A stretch of DNA of 64,000 nt from JAEXOD01 sp043805435 (GCA_043805435.1 JAZDHY010000051.1:1-64000), one strand, 5' to 3'. Counted from the first letter of the stretch, positions 6,623 to 15,902 are shown. The notes: generated by a model from the sequence alone, not told the origin. Translations and numbers: made by a program.

Positions 6623-7270
6623 ATGGAAATTATTATTTTTGGTGCACCCGGTGTAGGTAAAGGCACTCAAGCTAAAATTATATCTGCAAAACTAAATATC
6701 CCTCATATTTCAACAGGAGATATATTACGCGATGCTATAAACCGTCAAACAGTAATGGGTCTTAAAGCAAAAGAAATTGTAGAAAAAGGCGAATTAGTGC
6801 CCGATGATGTTGTTGCCGGTATAGTAAACGACGTTTTACAAGATCCTAAATGCAAAAAAGGATTTATACTTGACGGTTTTCCTAGAACTTTAGCTCAAGC
6901 TGAAATTTTGCAGCCAATATTACAAAAGCTAAAAATACTAAAACCCAATATTATTTCTCTTGATGCAGAAGATAATGTAATTATTGAACGCCTTTCACAA
7001 AGAAGATTATGTACTACTTGTAAAAATATTGTTAGCAACAAAGAAATAATTAAAGAAAATACGTGTCCAAAATGTGGGTCTGTTGGTACTTTAATACAAC
7101 GTAAAGATGACGATGTTGAAGTAATTAAAAGAAGAGTAGAAGTATTTCATAATAGTACCGCACCCGTATTTGAATTTTACAAATCAATTGCAAAAGTAAT
7201 TATTATTGACGGTACATTACCAATTAAGGAAGTAACAGAAAAATTATTCCAAGAATTGGGTATTAATTAG
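6623..7270 (+). CDS. adk: Adenylate kinase
   Basis: A 215-residue enzyme that interconverts ATP + AMP and 2 ADP. The P-loop is GAPGVGKGT at 7-15, and the AMP-binding segment is DGFPRTLAQA. It has a long lid domain with four cysteines (130, 133, 148, 151) that would bind zinc, as in many Gram-positive and some Gram-negative enzymes. It follows tadA on the plus strand. Its 3' end overlaps the 3' end of the convergent ftsE by eight bases, with no hairpin terminator between them. Confidence 0.97.
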   Translation: MEIIIFGAPGVGKGTQAKIISAKLNIPHISTGDILRDAINRQTVMGLKAKEIVEKGELVPDDVVAGIVNDVLQDPKCKKGFILDGFPRTLAQAEILQPILQKLKILKPNIISLDAEDNVIIERLSQRRLCTTCKNIVSNKEIIKENTCPKCGSVGTLIQRKDDDVEVIKRRVEVFHNSTAPVFEFYKSIAKVIIIDGTLPIKEVTEKLFQELGIN

Positions 7271-7940
7271 CACTCTTTCTTTTTAGAACTACCTGGGTTG
7301 CATTTCCATCAGATAGTTTTATGATTTTTGTGTCCATTTTTTTTACTAAATCGTAATTATGCGTTGCACATAAAATAGCCGTGCCGCGCATATTTATTTT
7401 TTTTAAAATTGCCATTATTTCTTCCGAAGTTTCCGGATCCAAATTGCCTGTCGGTTCATCGGCTAAAATTAAAATAGGTTCATTTATTATAGCGCGGGCA
7501 ATTGCAATACGTTGTTTTTCGCCGCCGGATAATTCTGTTGGAAGATTATTTTGCTTGTGCGAAAGCCCAACATCAGATAAAGCATTAATTATTTTTTTCT
7601 TTATCCCCTTTTTTGGCGTTCCGGTTACCCTAAGTACTAATTCAAGATTTTCATACACGGTACGATCGTTTAACAATTTGAAGTCCTGAAATACAACTCC
7701 CATTTTCCGTCGTAAAAAAGGAATATCTTTGGGTTTAATTGTAGCAGAATTGTATTTGTCAAATTGAACATCACCGCTTTGAGGCATAATATCCATATAA
7801 ATTAATTGCATTAATGTTGTTTTTCCTGCACCACTTTTGCCTATAATAAATACAAAATCGGCTGGATTTAACTGTAATGAAACATTTTTTAAAACCGGCT
7901 GATTTTGATAATAAAATTCGACATTATTTATGTTAAGCAA
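7263..7940 (-). CDS. ftsE: Cell-division ABC ATPase FtsE
   Basis: A 225-residue ABC ATPase. Walker A is GKSGAGKT at 34-41, the signature LSGGE at 137-141, and Walker B ILILADEP at 156-163. The Q-loop segment MGVVFQDFKLLNDRTVYEN is characteristic of FtsE. FtsE partners with membrane protein FtsX to control peptidoglycan hydrolases at the septum. No ftsX is adjacent, which is unusual compared with the common ftsEX pair, so it should lie elsewhere. A LolD-type lipoprotein ATPase is a weaker alternative. It is the last gene of the run that starts at alr, three bases after the methyltransferase gene. Confidence 0.88.
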   Translation of the reverse strand: MLNINNVEFYYQNQPVLKNVSLQLNPADFVFIIGKSGAGKTTLMQLIYMDIMPQSGDVQFDKYNSATIKPKDIPFLRRKMGVVFQDFKLLNDRTVYENLELVLRVTGTPKKGIKKKIINALSDVGLSHKQNNLPTELSGGEKQRIAIARAIINEPILILADEPTGNLDPETSEEIMAILKKINMRGTAILCATHNYDLVKKMDTKIIKLSDGNATQVVLKRKSAN

Positions 7941-7943
7941 TTT

Positions 7944-8666
7944 TTATCCTTTTTTTAGTATAAACTGAACTCGTTCATCTGTTGGTTTAGCATCATCAAA
8001 AGAAAATGAGTTATAACATGAAGTTACAAAAAGTTTTGTACCGTCAATAGCTTTAAAATAGTCTTCAAACTTATAAATCTTTTGAATATGAATTTCTTCG
8101 TAATGTTTGCCTTCCGGCGAAATAATTATAAAACTATTTTCGTGAATTCTATTCTTTTTATTGTATTTACTTTGTTGATTATAATGATAACCATTAAATA
8201 TTCCTTCTCTGTTTAATTCATTTTCAACAATCAAGCTGTTTTTTTCCAAAGAAACATCAAAAGTAAAACATCCGCCTTTTACTAAAACCGAATCAATATT
8301 TTTGAAGAACAATTTTAATTTTTTATAATCTGTAATATAATTAATACTATCAAATGTTGCATAAATAAAGGAATACTTGTTCTTTAATGGTAAATAAAGC
8401 ATGTCAAAACAGATTTTATTTGATTTAAATTCTGTTATTGTATGTAACATTTCTTTCGATTTATCACTAATAATAAAGTGCTGCAATTTAGGTGATAAAT
8501 ATTTTGCTACCATCCCGTTACCGCAGGCTAATTCTAATGAATATCCTTTTGGCAATTTATTTTTTTTATAAATATCATAAATATAATCCGCCCATTCCTG
8601 ATATTCAATTTCAATCATCAGGTGATTATAAATATTGGAAATTGCTTTATAGTTGTTAACCAACAT
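7944..8666 (-). CDS. Class I SAM-dependent methyltransferase
   Basis: A 240-residue protein with SAM-binding motif I as LELACGNG at 44-51, followed by an acidic end of strand 2 (IISDKSKEML) and motif IV near FIYATFDSINYI. The fold is a class I methyltransferase of the small-molecule type. Nothing in it identifies the substrate. It overlaps the pdxA end by 11 bases and precedes ftsE by three, so it is translated as part of that operon. Confidence 0.8.
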   Translation of the reverse strand: MLVNNYKAISNIYNHLMIEIEYQEWADYIYDIYKKNKLPKGYSLELACGNGMVAKYLSPKLQHFIISDKSKEMLHTITEFKSNKICFDMLYLPLKNKYSFIYATFDSINYITDYKKLKLFFKNIDSVLVKGGCFTFDVSLEKNSLIVENELNREGIFNGYHYNQQSKYNKKNRIHENSFIIISPEGKHYEEIHIQKIYKFEDYFKAIDGTKLFVTSCYNSFSFDDAKPTDERVQFILKKG

Positions 8667-9645
8667 TTGTTTTTCTATTATTTATTATAATATTTGCCCA
8701 TTTAAAAGCTTCAATCATGCTATTTGCATTTGCTTCAAATTTTCCGGCAATATTATAAGCTGTTCCATGGTCAGGCGATGTTCTGACAATTGGAAGGCCG
8801 GCAGTAAAATTAACTCCCCTATCAAAAGCAATATATTTGAAAGGAATTAATACTTGATCGTGGTACATGCCAAGTGTTAAATCGAAATTGTTAAAAAGTT
8901 TGTTGCCGTAATATGCATCGGGCACAAAAGGTCCTTCGGCAAATTCAGAAAAATATTCGGTAATTATTGGTTTAATAATTTTAATTTCTTCTTTTCCTAT
9001 TTTCCCATCTTCACCTGCGTGTGGATTTAAAGCAAGAACTGCTATTTTAGGAGAATTAATCTTAAAATCATTAATCATACTATTTTTAATTACTTCAATT
9101 ATTTTTTTTAATTTAGTTTTTGTTAATTCTTTGGATATATTTTTAACGGGTATATGAATAGTAACAAGAGCACATTTCATTTCGGAAGATAAAAATGTCA
9201 TTACGGGCGTATTAATGTTATAATGGGCAGCTATTAACTCCGTATGACCAATAAAGTCAATTCCTGCTTCCTGAATTGCAAATTTGGAAATTGGTGCAGT
9301 TACTATTCCGTCAACTAATTCCTTATCAAAATAATCTAAGCATAAATTAATAGAATCTATACTAGACTTTCCCGAATCACTAGTTGGTTTACCAGCTTGG
9401 AAACTAGTATTTTTTGTTAAAACAAATATAACTTTATTTTCATTAAGTATTTTGTTGGTTATTTTTTTAACAATCGAGTACTCAAATAAAGGTTCAATAT
9501 TTTGAAGGTAAAATTCTAGTATGTTTTTAGGAATAGGAACAATAATTTTAGAAATATTATCCTTATAGATTGAATTAATTGTTTTAATACAAATTTCAGG
9601 CCCAATTCCATTAGTATCACCACACGAAAATGCAATTCTATTCAT
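8656..9645 (-). CDS. pdxA: 4-hydroxythreonine-4-phosphate dehydrogenase
   Basis: A 329-residue enzyme of the DXP-dependent vitamin B6 pathway that oxidises 4-phosphohydroxy-threonine with NAD. Family motifs are visible: GDTNGIGPEI near the N-terminus, TAPISKFAIQEAG and FIGHTELIA in the middle, and GMYHDQVLIPFKYIAFDRG followed by RTSPDHGTA near the C-terminus, with the metal-binding histidines of PdxA. The length is normal. It starts four bases before the end of the preceding GWxTD-like gene and overlaps the methyltransferase gene. Confidence 0.95.
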   Translation of the reverse strand: MNRIAFSCGDTNGIGPEICIKTINSIYKDNISKIIVPIPKNILEFYLQNIEPLFEYSIVKKITNKILNENKVIFVLTKNTSFQAGKPTSDSGKSSIDSINLCLDYFDKELVDGIVTAPISKFAIQEAGIDFIGHTELIAAHYNINTPVMTFLSSEMKCALVTIHIPVKNISKELTKTKLKKIIEVIKNSMINDFKINSPKIAVLALNPHAGEDGKIGKEEIKIIKPIITEYFSEFAEGPFVPDAYYGNKLFNNFDLTLGMYHDQVLIPFKYIAFDRGVNFTAGLPIVRTSPDHGTAYNIAGKFEANANSMIEAFKWANIIINNRKTNVG

Positions 9646-9649
9646 AATA

Positions 9650-10870
9650 TTATTTTAAGAGAGTAAAATTCCCTAATCCTGTTTTGTCTTCAAATACAAA
9701 CTGTTTGTCTATCTTTTCATAATACCATACTTCAACCGTGTTATCTCTTTCGGTGTAAGTCCGTTCAATTTTATCGGGACTTCCATATTTAATATAAATA
9801 ATCCCTCTATCAGAATCGCCGCCTTTTTTTCCTATTGCAGGAAATTTTTCCCATGCATAATCAACTCTATTATAAAACTCCAACATCTTTTTATTATACT
9901 TTGTGTTGGGAGAAGGAAAATATTTATTCCAAACCTTTTTTAGTTCTATATAATAGTTATCGGAATTATTATTTAAAAGTTCGGATACAATATCTTTATT
10001 CATAAACAAACCTAAACTTTTAATAGCCAATTCAGGAAATTCTAAGCATTTAGGTTTATTAAACCATTTTACTATGTAGGAGTACGAAAAAACTTTATTA
10101 TCAACCTTAACAGAAATGTCAATAACACCTTCATCAATTATTGATGATAAATTTTCAATTTTGAATAAGTTCACTTCTTTTTTTGAAGAATCACTTTTTA
10201 TCGAAATAGCATTGACGTTTTCAAAAAATGAATAATAATTATTAGAAGGATTTTGTATTTTTTTGGAATAAATTGATTCTTTATTTTGAATAATATCAAT
10301 ATTTATTTCTTTAACTGATTTATCAAAAATTGGGATTACCAAATCGTATTTATTATCCGAATATGGTATATAACCACCATAGTTAACTAAATCCATCAAC
10401 TCCAATCCTTCCTGTACAATTATTGGTCTAGAACATATAGAATCAGACTTTGCCTCCAAGTCAAATAATATCGGCTCTTGCGGAAGTGTAATAGAAGTAT
10501 TATTTAGCTCAAGGTAAGGTTTAATTGTGTATTTACCTTTGGGAAGATCAATAACCATTAATCCTACAATACCGGAATCGTTAGAATTAGTAATTTCGTA
10601 GTTGTTTACCTCTACCTGTCTTTTAATAATTTCGCGCTTTATTGTTTTATTAGAATCGCAGATTTCAAAATTAAGTGAAAAACCACTTTTATATTTTGTG
10701 TCGTCTTTAACAAAAACAAGGGCGTTGTACTGCACGCGAAATGATAAATAACAAAAATAATCCAAATCATTTTTAATAACATTTGCTTCAATATATGTTG
10801 TCTTTTTTAACTCTTGAGGAAATATTAAATATTGAAGCAAAATAAATAAAATAATAAATATTTTTTTCAC
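9650..10870 (-). CDS. Secreted GWxTD-domain-like protein
   Basis: A 406-residue protein with a signal peptide (about 1-18) and a beta-rich central region. Its C-terminal segment, from about residue 310, resembles the GWxTD domain common in Bacteroidota, Chlorobiota and Acidobacteriota: DYAWEKFPAIGKK, then DRGIIYIKYGSPDKIE, and finally VEVWYYE. The name-giving motif is degenerate: GGDSD at 350-354 lacks the tryptophan. The function of the family is unknown; a surface or periplasmic location is likely. It lies between rho and pdxA in a housekeeping operon, with 30 bases to rho. Confidence 0.75.
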   Translation of the reverse strand: MKKIFIILFILLQYLIFPQELKKTTYIEANVIKNDLDYFCYLSFRVQYNALVFVKDDTKYKSGFSLNFEICDSNKTIKREIIKRQVEVNNYEITNSNDSGIVGLMVIDLPKGKYTIKPYLELNNTSITLPQEPILFDLEAKSDSICSRPIIVQEGLELMDLVNYGGYIPYSDNKYDLVIPIFDKSVKEINIDIIQNKESIYSKKIQNPSNNYYSFFENVNAISIKSDSSKKEVNLFKIENLSSIIDEGVIDISVKVDNKVFSYSYIVKWFNKPKCLEFPELAIKSLGLFMNKDIVSELLNNNSDNYYIELKKVWNKYFPSPNTKYNKKMLEFYNRVDYAWEKFPAIGKKGGDSDRGIIYIKYGSPDKIERTYTERDNTVEVWYYEKIDKQFVFEDKTGLGNFTLLK

Positions 10871-10900
10871 ATTAAATTCAATTTAAAAAATTAAAAGACT

Positions 10901-12157
10901 TTAATTATTCATGCTATTTAAAAACTCTTTATTGTTTCTTGTTCCACGCATTTTATCTAATAAAAATTCCATAGCTTCAATAGGATCAAAATCACTTAAT
11001 ATTTTTCTTAAAATCCATATTTTGCTTAATTCTTCTTCTTTTAATAAAAGTTCTTCTTTTCTTGTACCACTTCTATTAACATCAATAGCAGGAAATACTC
11101 TTCTATCTGCCAAATCTCTATCAAGAACAACTTCCATGTTACCGGTGCCTTTAAATTCTTCAAAAATAACTTCATCCATTCTGCTGCCTGTATCAATTAA
11201 TGCAGTTGCAATAATGGTTAAACTGCCGCCTTCTTCAATATTCCTAGCAGAACCGAAAAATCTTTTTGGTTTATGTAATGCATTAGCATCAACACCACCG
11301 GAAAGAATTCTACCACTATGAGGAATTACCGTATTATGAGCACGTGCTAATCTTGTTATACTATCCAATAAAATAACAACATCATCACCGGCTTCAACCA
11401 TTCTTTTGGCTTTTTCAATAACCATATTTGCAACCTGAACGTGTCTTTCTGCAGGTTCGTCAAAAGTAGAACTAATCACTTCGGCCTGAACGGATCTTTG
11501 CATATCGGTTACTTCTTCAGGACGTTCATCAATTAACAGCATAATTAGTTTAATTTCGGGATGGTTTCTGGTAATGGAGTTGGCGATTTTTTGGAGTAAA
11601 ATTGTTTTTCCGCTTTTTGGAGGAGAAACTATTAATCCTCTTTGACCCTTTCCAATTGGTGATAATAAATCCATAATTCTCATAGAATATTCGCCCGGAA
11701 CAGATTCTAATTTGATTCTTTTGTTTGGATAAAGTGGAGTTAAATTATCAAAAAGTGTTCTCTCACGAATTTCTTCAGGGTTTTTTCCGTTAACAGCTTC
11801 TACACGTAATAGTGCAAAAAATCTTTCACCATCTTTAGGTGGTCTAACCTGTCCGCGAACATAATCACCCGTTCTTAGGCTAAATCTTTTTATTTGTGAC
11901 GGAGAAACATAAATATCATCCGGTGAGGGTAAATAATTATAATCCGAAGAACGTAAAAATCCATAACCATCACCTAATACTTCTAATACTCCTTTCGAAA
12001 AAGTAAGACCGTCTTTTTGAGTTTGGGCTTCAAGAATTTTAAATATTAACTCTTGTTTTCTGAAATCACTATAACCGCTTACACCAAAATCTTTTGCAAT
12101 TTTGTACAGGTCAACAATCTTTTTGGATTGAAGTTCGGAAATATCCATTTGCATCAT
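10901..12157 (-). CDS. rho: Transcription termination factor Rho
   Basis: A 418-residue hexameric RNA-dependent ATPase. The N-terminal helical and cold-shock-like RNA-binding domains span about 1-125 (GDGYGFLRS and SPSQIKRFSLRTGDYV). Walker A is SPPKSGKT near 178-185, the Walker B region is VVILLDSITRLARA, and the Q- and R-loop segments follow. The length is close to E. coli Rho, without the large N-terminal insertion seen in many Bacteroidetes Rho proteins. The 126 bases before it form an A-rich leader with a candidate promoter, while most genes around it are packed closely. Any of three nearby Met codons (1, 2, 4) could start translation; AAAAGG precedes the first. Confidence 0.97.
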   Translation of the reverse strand: MMQMDISELQSKKIVDLYKIAKDFGVSGYSDFRKQELIFKILEAQTQKDGLTFSKGVLEVLGDGYGFLRSSDYNYLPSPDDIYVSPSQIKRFSLRTGDYVRGQVRPPKDGERFFALLRVEAVNGKNPEEIRERTLFDNLTPLYPNKRIKLESVPGEYSMRIMDLLSPIGKGQRGLIVSPPKSGKTILLQKIANSITRNHPEIKLIMLLIDERPEEVTDMQRSVQAEVISSTFDEPAERHVQVANMVIEKAKRMVEAGDDVVILLDSITRLARAHNTVIPHSGRILSGGVDANALHKPKRFFGSARNIEEGGSLTIIATALIDTGSRMDEVIFEEFKGTGNMEVVLDRDLADRRVFPAIDVNRSGTRKEELLLKEEELSKIWILRKILSDFDPIEAMEFLLDKMRGTRNNKEFLNSMNN

Positions 12158-12266
12158 AAGGAACCTTTTATTTTTTTTTTGTTAATATATTTTTTTTATT
12201 TATTTACTTGAGTCATTAATGTACGGGGAAATATTATTATTTTTGATAGGAACACTTGGAATAATA

Positions 12267-12295
12267 AAAATAATTTTTATTAACTAAATTGTCAA
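12267..12295 (-). promoter_or_regulatory. Candidate sigma-70-type promoter for rho
   Basis: On the minus strand TTGACA (12295-12290) is followed after 17 bases by TATTTT (12272-12267). It overlaps the stop codon of folC and lies about 110 bases before the rho start, in the largest gap of this gene run. The -35 is perfect; the -10 matches four of six positions. In AT-rich DNA such pairs arise by chance, so this is a candidate only. Confidence 0.35.
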
Positions 12296-13561
12296 GTATT
12301 TTTTTTGAATCATTGATTTTTTTATTTGTCCTAATAAATAAATACTGCCTAAAACAACCAAACAATTGTTATTGTTTTTTACATCGGTTTTAAAGTTATT
12401 AATAAATTCATCGGGGGATTCCAAAATATCACACTCTATATCCATTTGCAACGAAATATCAACTAATTCGGAAGGAGAAATAGCTCTTTCATAATTAATT
12501 TTTGTAAAGTAAAATTTGTTAAAATATGGTTTTAATTCGGCAAGCATCTCTTTTATGTTTTTATCTTTCATAGCACCAAATATTATTTTTTTAGTGTTAT
12601 ATAAATTTATTTCCTTTGTGAATTGTTTTACAAAACTTTGAATACCTTCACTATTATGTGCAGCATCCATAATTATCTTAGGTTTATTATTAATAATTTC
12701 GTATCTACCCTGTAAACCACTATTTTTAATTACATTATTAATTCCTCTGTTCAAAATTAACCAGTCTGTAATTTTTTTAGTTTTTACAAGAGTTAATATT
12801 GCTAATGATAAATTGAGAAATTGGTGGTTACCTAAAAAAACAGGATTATATAAATGATATCTAAAATTTTCTATGTTAATATTACAAAATATTTCATTAA
12901 AATCAATATAATTTTTAATAAATAATATTTCAGCGTTGTTTTTTGTTGCAATAGTTTCTAAAACCTCTTCTGCTTCCCTATTTATTATACCAGAAAAGCA
13001 ATTAACTCCTTTTTTAATAATTCCGGCTTTTTCATAGGCAATACTTTTAATATCGTTTCCAAGAATATTTGTATGTTCCAAACTTAAAGTTGTTATTACG
13101 GTTGCTATTGGATTTAATACATTTGTAGCATCCAATCTACCGCCTAATCCTGTTTCAATAACTCCAATTTCAATATTATTATCCCCAAAATATTTAAATG
13201 CCAGTGCTGTTGTAATTTCAAAAAATGTTGGTGAATGTTTTTTTATATACAAATCCAACGAATTAATAAAATCTTTAATATATTCATCTTCAATTGTGGC
13301 ACTATTAATTCTTATCCTTTCATTAAAATCAACAACATGAGGTGATGTGTACAAACCGGTTTTATATCCCGCTTCCATCAAAACACTTGCAATATATGAT
13401 GATGTACTTCCTTTACCGTTTGAACCGGCAATGTGAATACTTTCAAAATTATTTTGTGGATTGCCCAAATATTTTAGTAATTCAGTAATCTTATCCAATC
13501 CAAGTTTTATATCAAATTGATGGAGTGAATATATTTTTTGTAATGTTTCTTCAAAATTCAT
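12284..13561 (-). CDS. folC: Folylpolyglutamate synthase / dihydrofolate synthase
   Basis: A 425-residue Mur-ligase-type enzyme that adds glutamate to dihydropteroate and to folates. The ATP-binding loop is GSNGKGS at 46-52. It also has the family segments SPHVVDFNERIRIN, ETGLGGRLDATN and SLEHTNILG, and near the C-terminus DAAHNSEG. Start and length are usual. It begins directly before the pyrD stop (no gap). With folE and the folate-dependent hutI/ftcD/fchA genes it is one of several folate-related genes in the window. Confidence 0.95.
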   Translation of the reverse strand: MNFEETLQKIYSLHQFDIKLGLDKITELLKYLGNPQNNFESIHIAGSNGKGSTSSYIASVLMEAGYKTGLYTSPHVVDFNERIRINSATIEDEYIKDFINSLDLYIKKHSPTFFEITTALAFKYFGDNNIEIGVIETGLGGRLDATNVLNPIATVITTLSLEHTNILGNDIKSIAYEKAGIIKKGVNCFSGIINREAEEVLETIATKNNAEILFIKNYIDFNEIFCNINIENFRYHLYNPVFLGNHQFLNLSLAILTLVKTKKITDWLILNRGINNVIKNSGLQGRYEIINNKPKIIMDAAHNSEGIQSFVKQFTKEINLYNTKKIIFGAMKDKNIKEMLAELKPYFNKFYFTKINYERAISPSELVDISLQMDIECDILESPDEFINNFKTDVKNNNNCLVVLGSIYLLGQIKKSMIQKKYLTI

Positions 13562-14479
13562 TTATAAAATGTAACTGGCTGTTAAAGATGATATGTCATT
13601 AATTTTATTATTTATACAATATATTTTAAGTTCATCGGCAATTTCATTACTTGCAAAAGGATTTACAAAATTAATAGTTCCCAATTGAACTGCAGAAGCA
13701 CCTGCAATCATAAATTCAATTACGTCATCCAAGCAAGATATGCCGCCAATTCCTATAATTGGGATATTTACTTTACGGCTTATTTCAAACACTTTTGCAA
13801 TTGCAATAGGTTTTATTGCAGGACCCGAAAGTCCGCCTGTTATATTTTTTAATTTTGGTTTTTTAGTTTTGATATCAAAAGCGGCACCAACTAACGTATT
13901 TATTGCAGAAACTGCATCGGCCCCATTTTCTTTAGCTGTTTTAGCAAATTCCCAAATATTTGAAACATTAGGTGACAATTTAATAATTATGGGCTTTTTT
14001 GAAACATTTTTTACGCAATCGGTTATTTTAGCAACGGAATTCAAATCATTTCCAAAAATTAATCCGCCTTCTTTTACATTAGGGCATGAGATATTAATTT
14101 CAAATGCGCTGATAACTTCTTGATTATTAAGAATGTTTACACATTCCACATATTCATCAATACTTCCGGCAGCAATATTGCAAATAATCTTAGTATCTAA
14201 TGTTTTAAGGAAAGGGATTTTTTCATTTATAAATTCCTCAACCCCAACATTAGCTAAGCCAATGGCATTCAGCATTCCTGCACTAGTTTCTAAAATTCGC
14301 TGCGGTAAATTTCCTTTCTTTGGCTTTAACGAAAGAGATTTAGTTACAATACCGCCAATTTTACTAAAATCTACAAATTTTGAAATTTCATAACCATATC
14401 CAACTGTACCGGAAGCCAACAAAATCGGATTTCTTAACTCCAAATCACCTATTTTTATTCTTAAATTTACTTCATTCAT
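13562..14479 (-). CDS. pyrD: Dihydroorotate dehydrogenase, class 1B catalytic subunit
   Basis: A 305-residue FMN enzyme of pyrimidine synthesis. The catalytic base is Cys132 in FEINISCPNVKEGG, the class 1 signature. Phosphate-binding glycine motifs are present near the C-terminus (IIGIGGISCLDDVIEFMIAG). It pairs with pyrK, encoded directly upstream with a four-base overlap, so electrons pass to NAD via the PyrK flavin and iron-sulfur cluster instead of to quinone. The length is normal. Confidence 0.96.
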   Translation of the reverse strand: MNEVNLRIKIGDLELRNPILLASGTVGYGYEISKFVDFSKIGGIVTKSLSLKPKKGNLPQRILETSAGMLNAIGLANVGVEEFINEKIPFLKTLDTKIICNIAAGSIDEYVECVNILNNQEVISAFEINISCPNVKEGGLIFGNDLNSVAKITDCVKNVSKKPIIIKLSPNVSNIWEFAKTAKENGADAVSAINTLVGAAFDIKTKKPKLKNITGGLSGPAIKPIAIAKVFEISRKVNIPIIGIGGISCLDDVIEFMIAGASAVQLGTINFVNPFASNEIADELKIYCINNKINDISSLTASYIL

Positions 14480-15234
14480 AATTTTACATCTTTAACGTTA
14501 AAAACAGGTCCATCTTTACAAATCAACAACATTTTATTCACTTCAGTCGATTCAATAGGACAACCTTGACAAATTCCAAAACCACAAGCCATTGCACTTT
14601 CGGTTGATATTTCACAATTTATATTATTTAATAAACAAAATTGTTGAACTGCTTTTAACATTGGCGTTGGTCCGCAAGCAAACATTTTAATATCTTTTTT
14701 ATTAAAAAGGTTATATTCTTTTTCTAATAATTCAACAACGTTTCCTTTAAATCCAACACTGCCATCATCAGTCGCAATAGAATAATTTATCATTCCTTCA
14801 GTTATTAATTCGTTTATATTTCTTGCCCCAATAAAAGATTTTATCTCTACGTTTGAAGATAAAAATTTAGTTAGATATGGAAACGGAGCAAGTCCAATAC
14901 CACCGGCAACAAATATGGCTAAACTAAAATTTTCATTAAACCCAAAACCATTTCCTAAAGGACCTAATATATCAAGAAAATCCCCTTCCCTTTTATCTGA
15001 AAGTATCTTTGTTCCATTACCATGGATACTAATCATAAAATATATTTTATCATCAACAACATCACTAACGCTAAACGGTCTTCTTAATAGCGGTATGTAA
15101 GATTCCGATACCCTGATATTACAGAATTGCCCCGGTTTAATACTATTTGCTAATTCCGATGAAACACATTCTAATAAAAAAGTACTACTATTAATTCTTT
15201 TGTTGGATTTAATTAGACAATTAAATTTGTTCAC
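14476..15234 (-). CDS. pyrK: Dihydroorotate dehydrogenase electron-transfer subunit
   Basis: A 252-residue ferredoxin-reductase-like protein. The FAD-binding barrel is at about 1-95 (RRPFSV near 55), and the NAD-binding domain follows (FVAGGIGLAPFPYL). The C-terminal 2Fe-2S cluster uses Cys217, Cys222, Cys225 and Cys239 in the PyrK pattern ending CKDGPVF. It forms the heterotetramer with PyrD, whose gene overlaps by four bases. Confidence 0.95.
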   Translation of the reverse strand: MNKFNCLIKSNKRINSSTFLLECVSSELANSIKPGQFCNIRVSESYIPLLRRPFSVSDVVDDKIYFMISIHGNGTKILSDKREGDFLDILGPLGNGFGFNENFSLAIFVAGGIGLAPFPYLTKFLSSNVEIKSFIGARNINELITEGMINYSIATDDGSVGFKGNVVELLEKEYNLFNKKDIKMFACGPTPMLKAVQQFCLLNNINCEISTESAMACGFGICQGCPIESTEVNKMLLICKDGPVFNVKDVKL

Positions 15235-15251
15235 TATTTTACCATATATTA

Positions 15252-15902
15252 CTAAATATTTTCTTTAAGCAACTGCATTTCAATTTCTTTTATTTTATCC
15301 AAACGTTTTTGATGGCGTTCTCCAAGGAATGATGAATTTAACCACGTAATTAAAATACTTTTAATTAATTCATCACCAAGCATTTTAGCACCCATAACAA
15401 TTATATTGGCGTTATTATGTTCTCTTGCACTTTTAGCGGTAAACTCGTTATAACATGTAGCAGCTCTAATTCCGGGAAGTTTATTTGCCGTAATTGATGA
15501 AGGAATACCTGTTGCATCAAACAATATACCAAAATGTACTTCTTTTAATGCTACTTTTTTGGCAACTAATAAAGCAAAATCCGGATAATCGCAAGATTTT
15601 TCATTATAAGTACCCAAATCTTCTATATTATATCCTCTTTCCGTAAGGAATTCAAAAATCATTTTTTTTGCATTAAAACCTGTGTGATCGGAACCAATTG
15701 CAACTTTTAAATTGCCTTTGTAATTGGTTAAACCGATTTCTTCCGGTTTTACAATTTTGGAAGGTTTTACAATCTTAATATTATACTCCTTCAGTTTATC
15801 GTTGGCTAAAGGAGTAATAATACTGTTATTTTCAATTTCAAATTCTGAAATACCCTTTTTATAAAGGTCAATTATTTGTTGTTCCGTAATAAGTTTTTTC
15901 AT
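15252..15902 (-). CDS. RpiB/LacAB-like sugar-phosphate isomerase with EutQ-like N-terminus and altered active site
   Basis: A 216-residue protein in two parts. Residues 1-45 (starting MKKLITEQQI, with IITPLAND at 28-35) match the short N-terminal segment seen in EutQ, EutT and other microcompartment-associated proteins. Residues 64-210 are an RpiB fold: IGSDHTG at 69-75, ITANKLPGIRA at 137-147, EHNNANIIVMGAK at 161-173, and GERHQKR near the end. Where E. coli RpiB has its catalytic Cys in CGTGVG, this protein has DATGIP (Asp129). The mycobacterial type uses a glutamate instead, so an acid could still work, but the substrate is uncertain. It overlaps the manC stop by one base. No shell-protein genes are in the window. 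Confidence 0.8.
   Translation of the reverse strand: MKKLITEQQIIDLYKKGISEFEIENNSIITPLANDKLKEYNIKIVKPSKIVKPEEIGLTNYKGNLKVAIGSDHTGFNAKKMIFEFLTERGYNIEDLGTYNEKSCDYPDFALLVAKKVALKEVHFGILFDATGIPSSITANKLPGIRAATCYNEFTAKSAREHNNANIIVMGAKMLGDELIKSILITWLNSSFLGERHQKRLDKIKEIEMQLLKENI

Noticed and set aside
12263..12281. Hairpin AATAAAAA/TTTTTATT after folC as a terminator
   Set aside because: The stem is made of A-T pairs only with a three-base loop, which is too weak and expected by chance in this AT-rich gap.
13740..14393. Plus-strand open frames inside pyrD
   Set aside because: They are reverse-strand shadows of a well-conserved gene, with no ribosome site or family likeness. The same holds for the other long antisense frames, for example within rho and murB.
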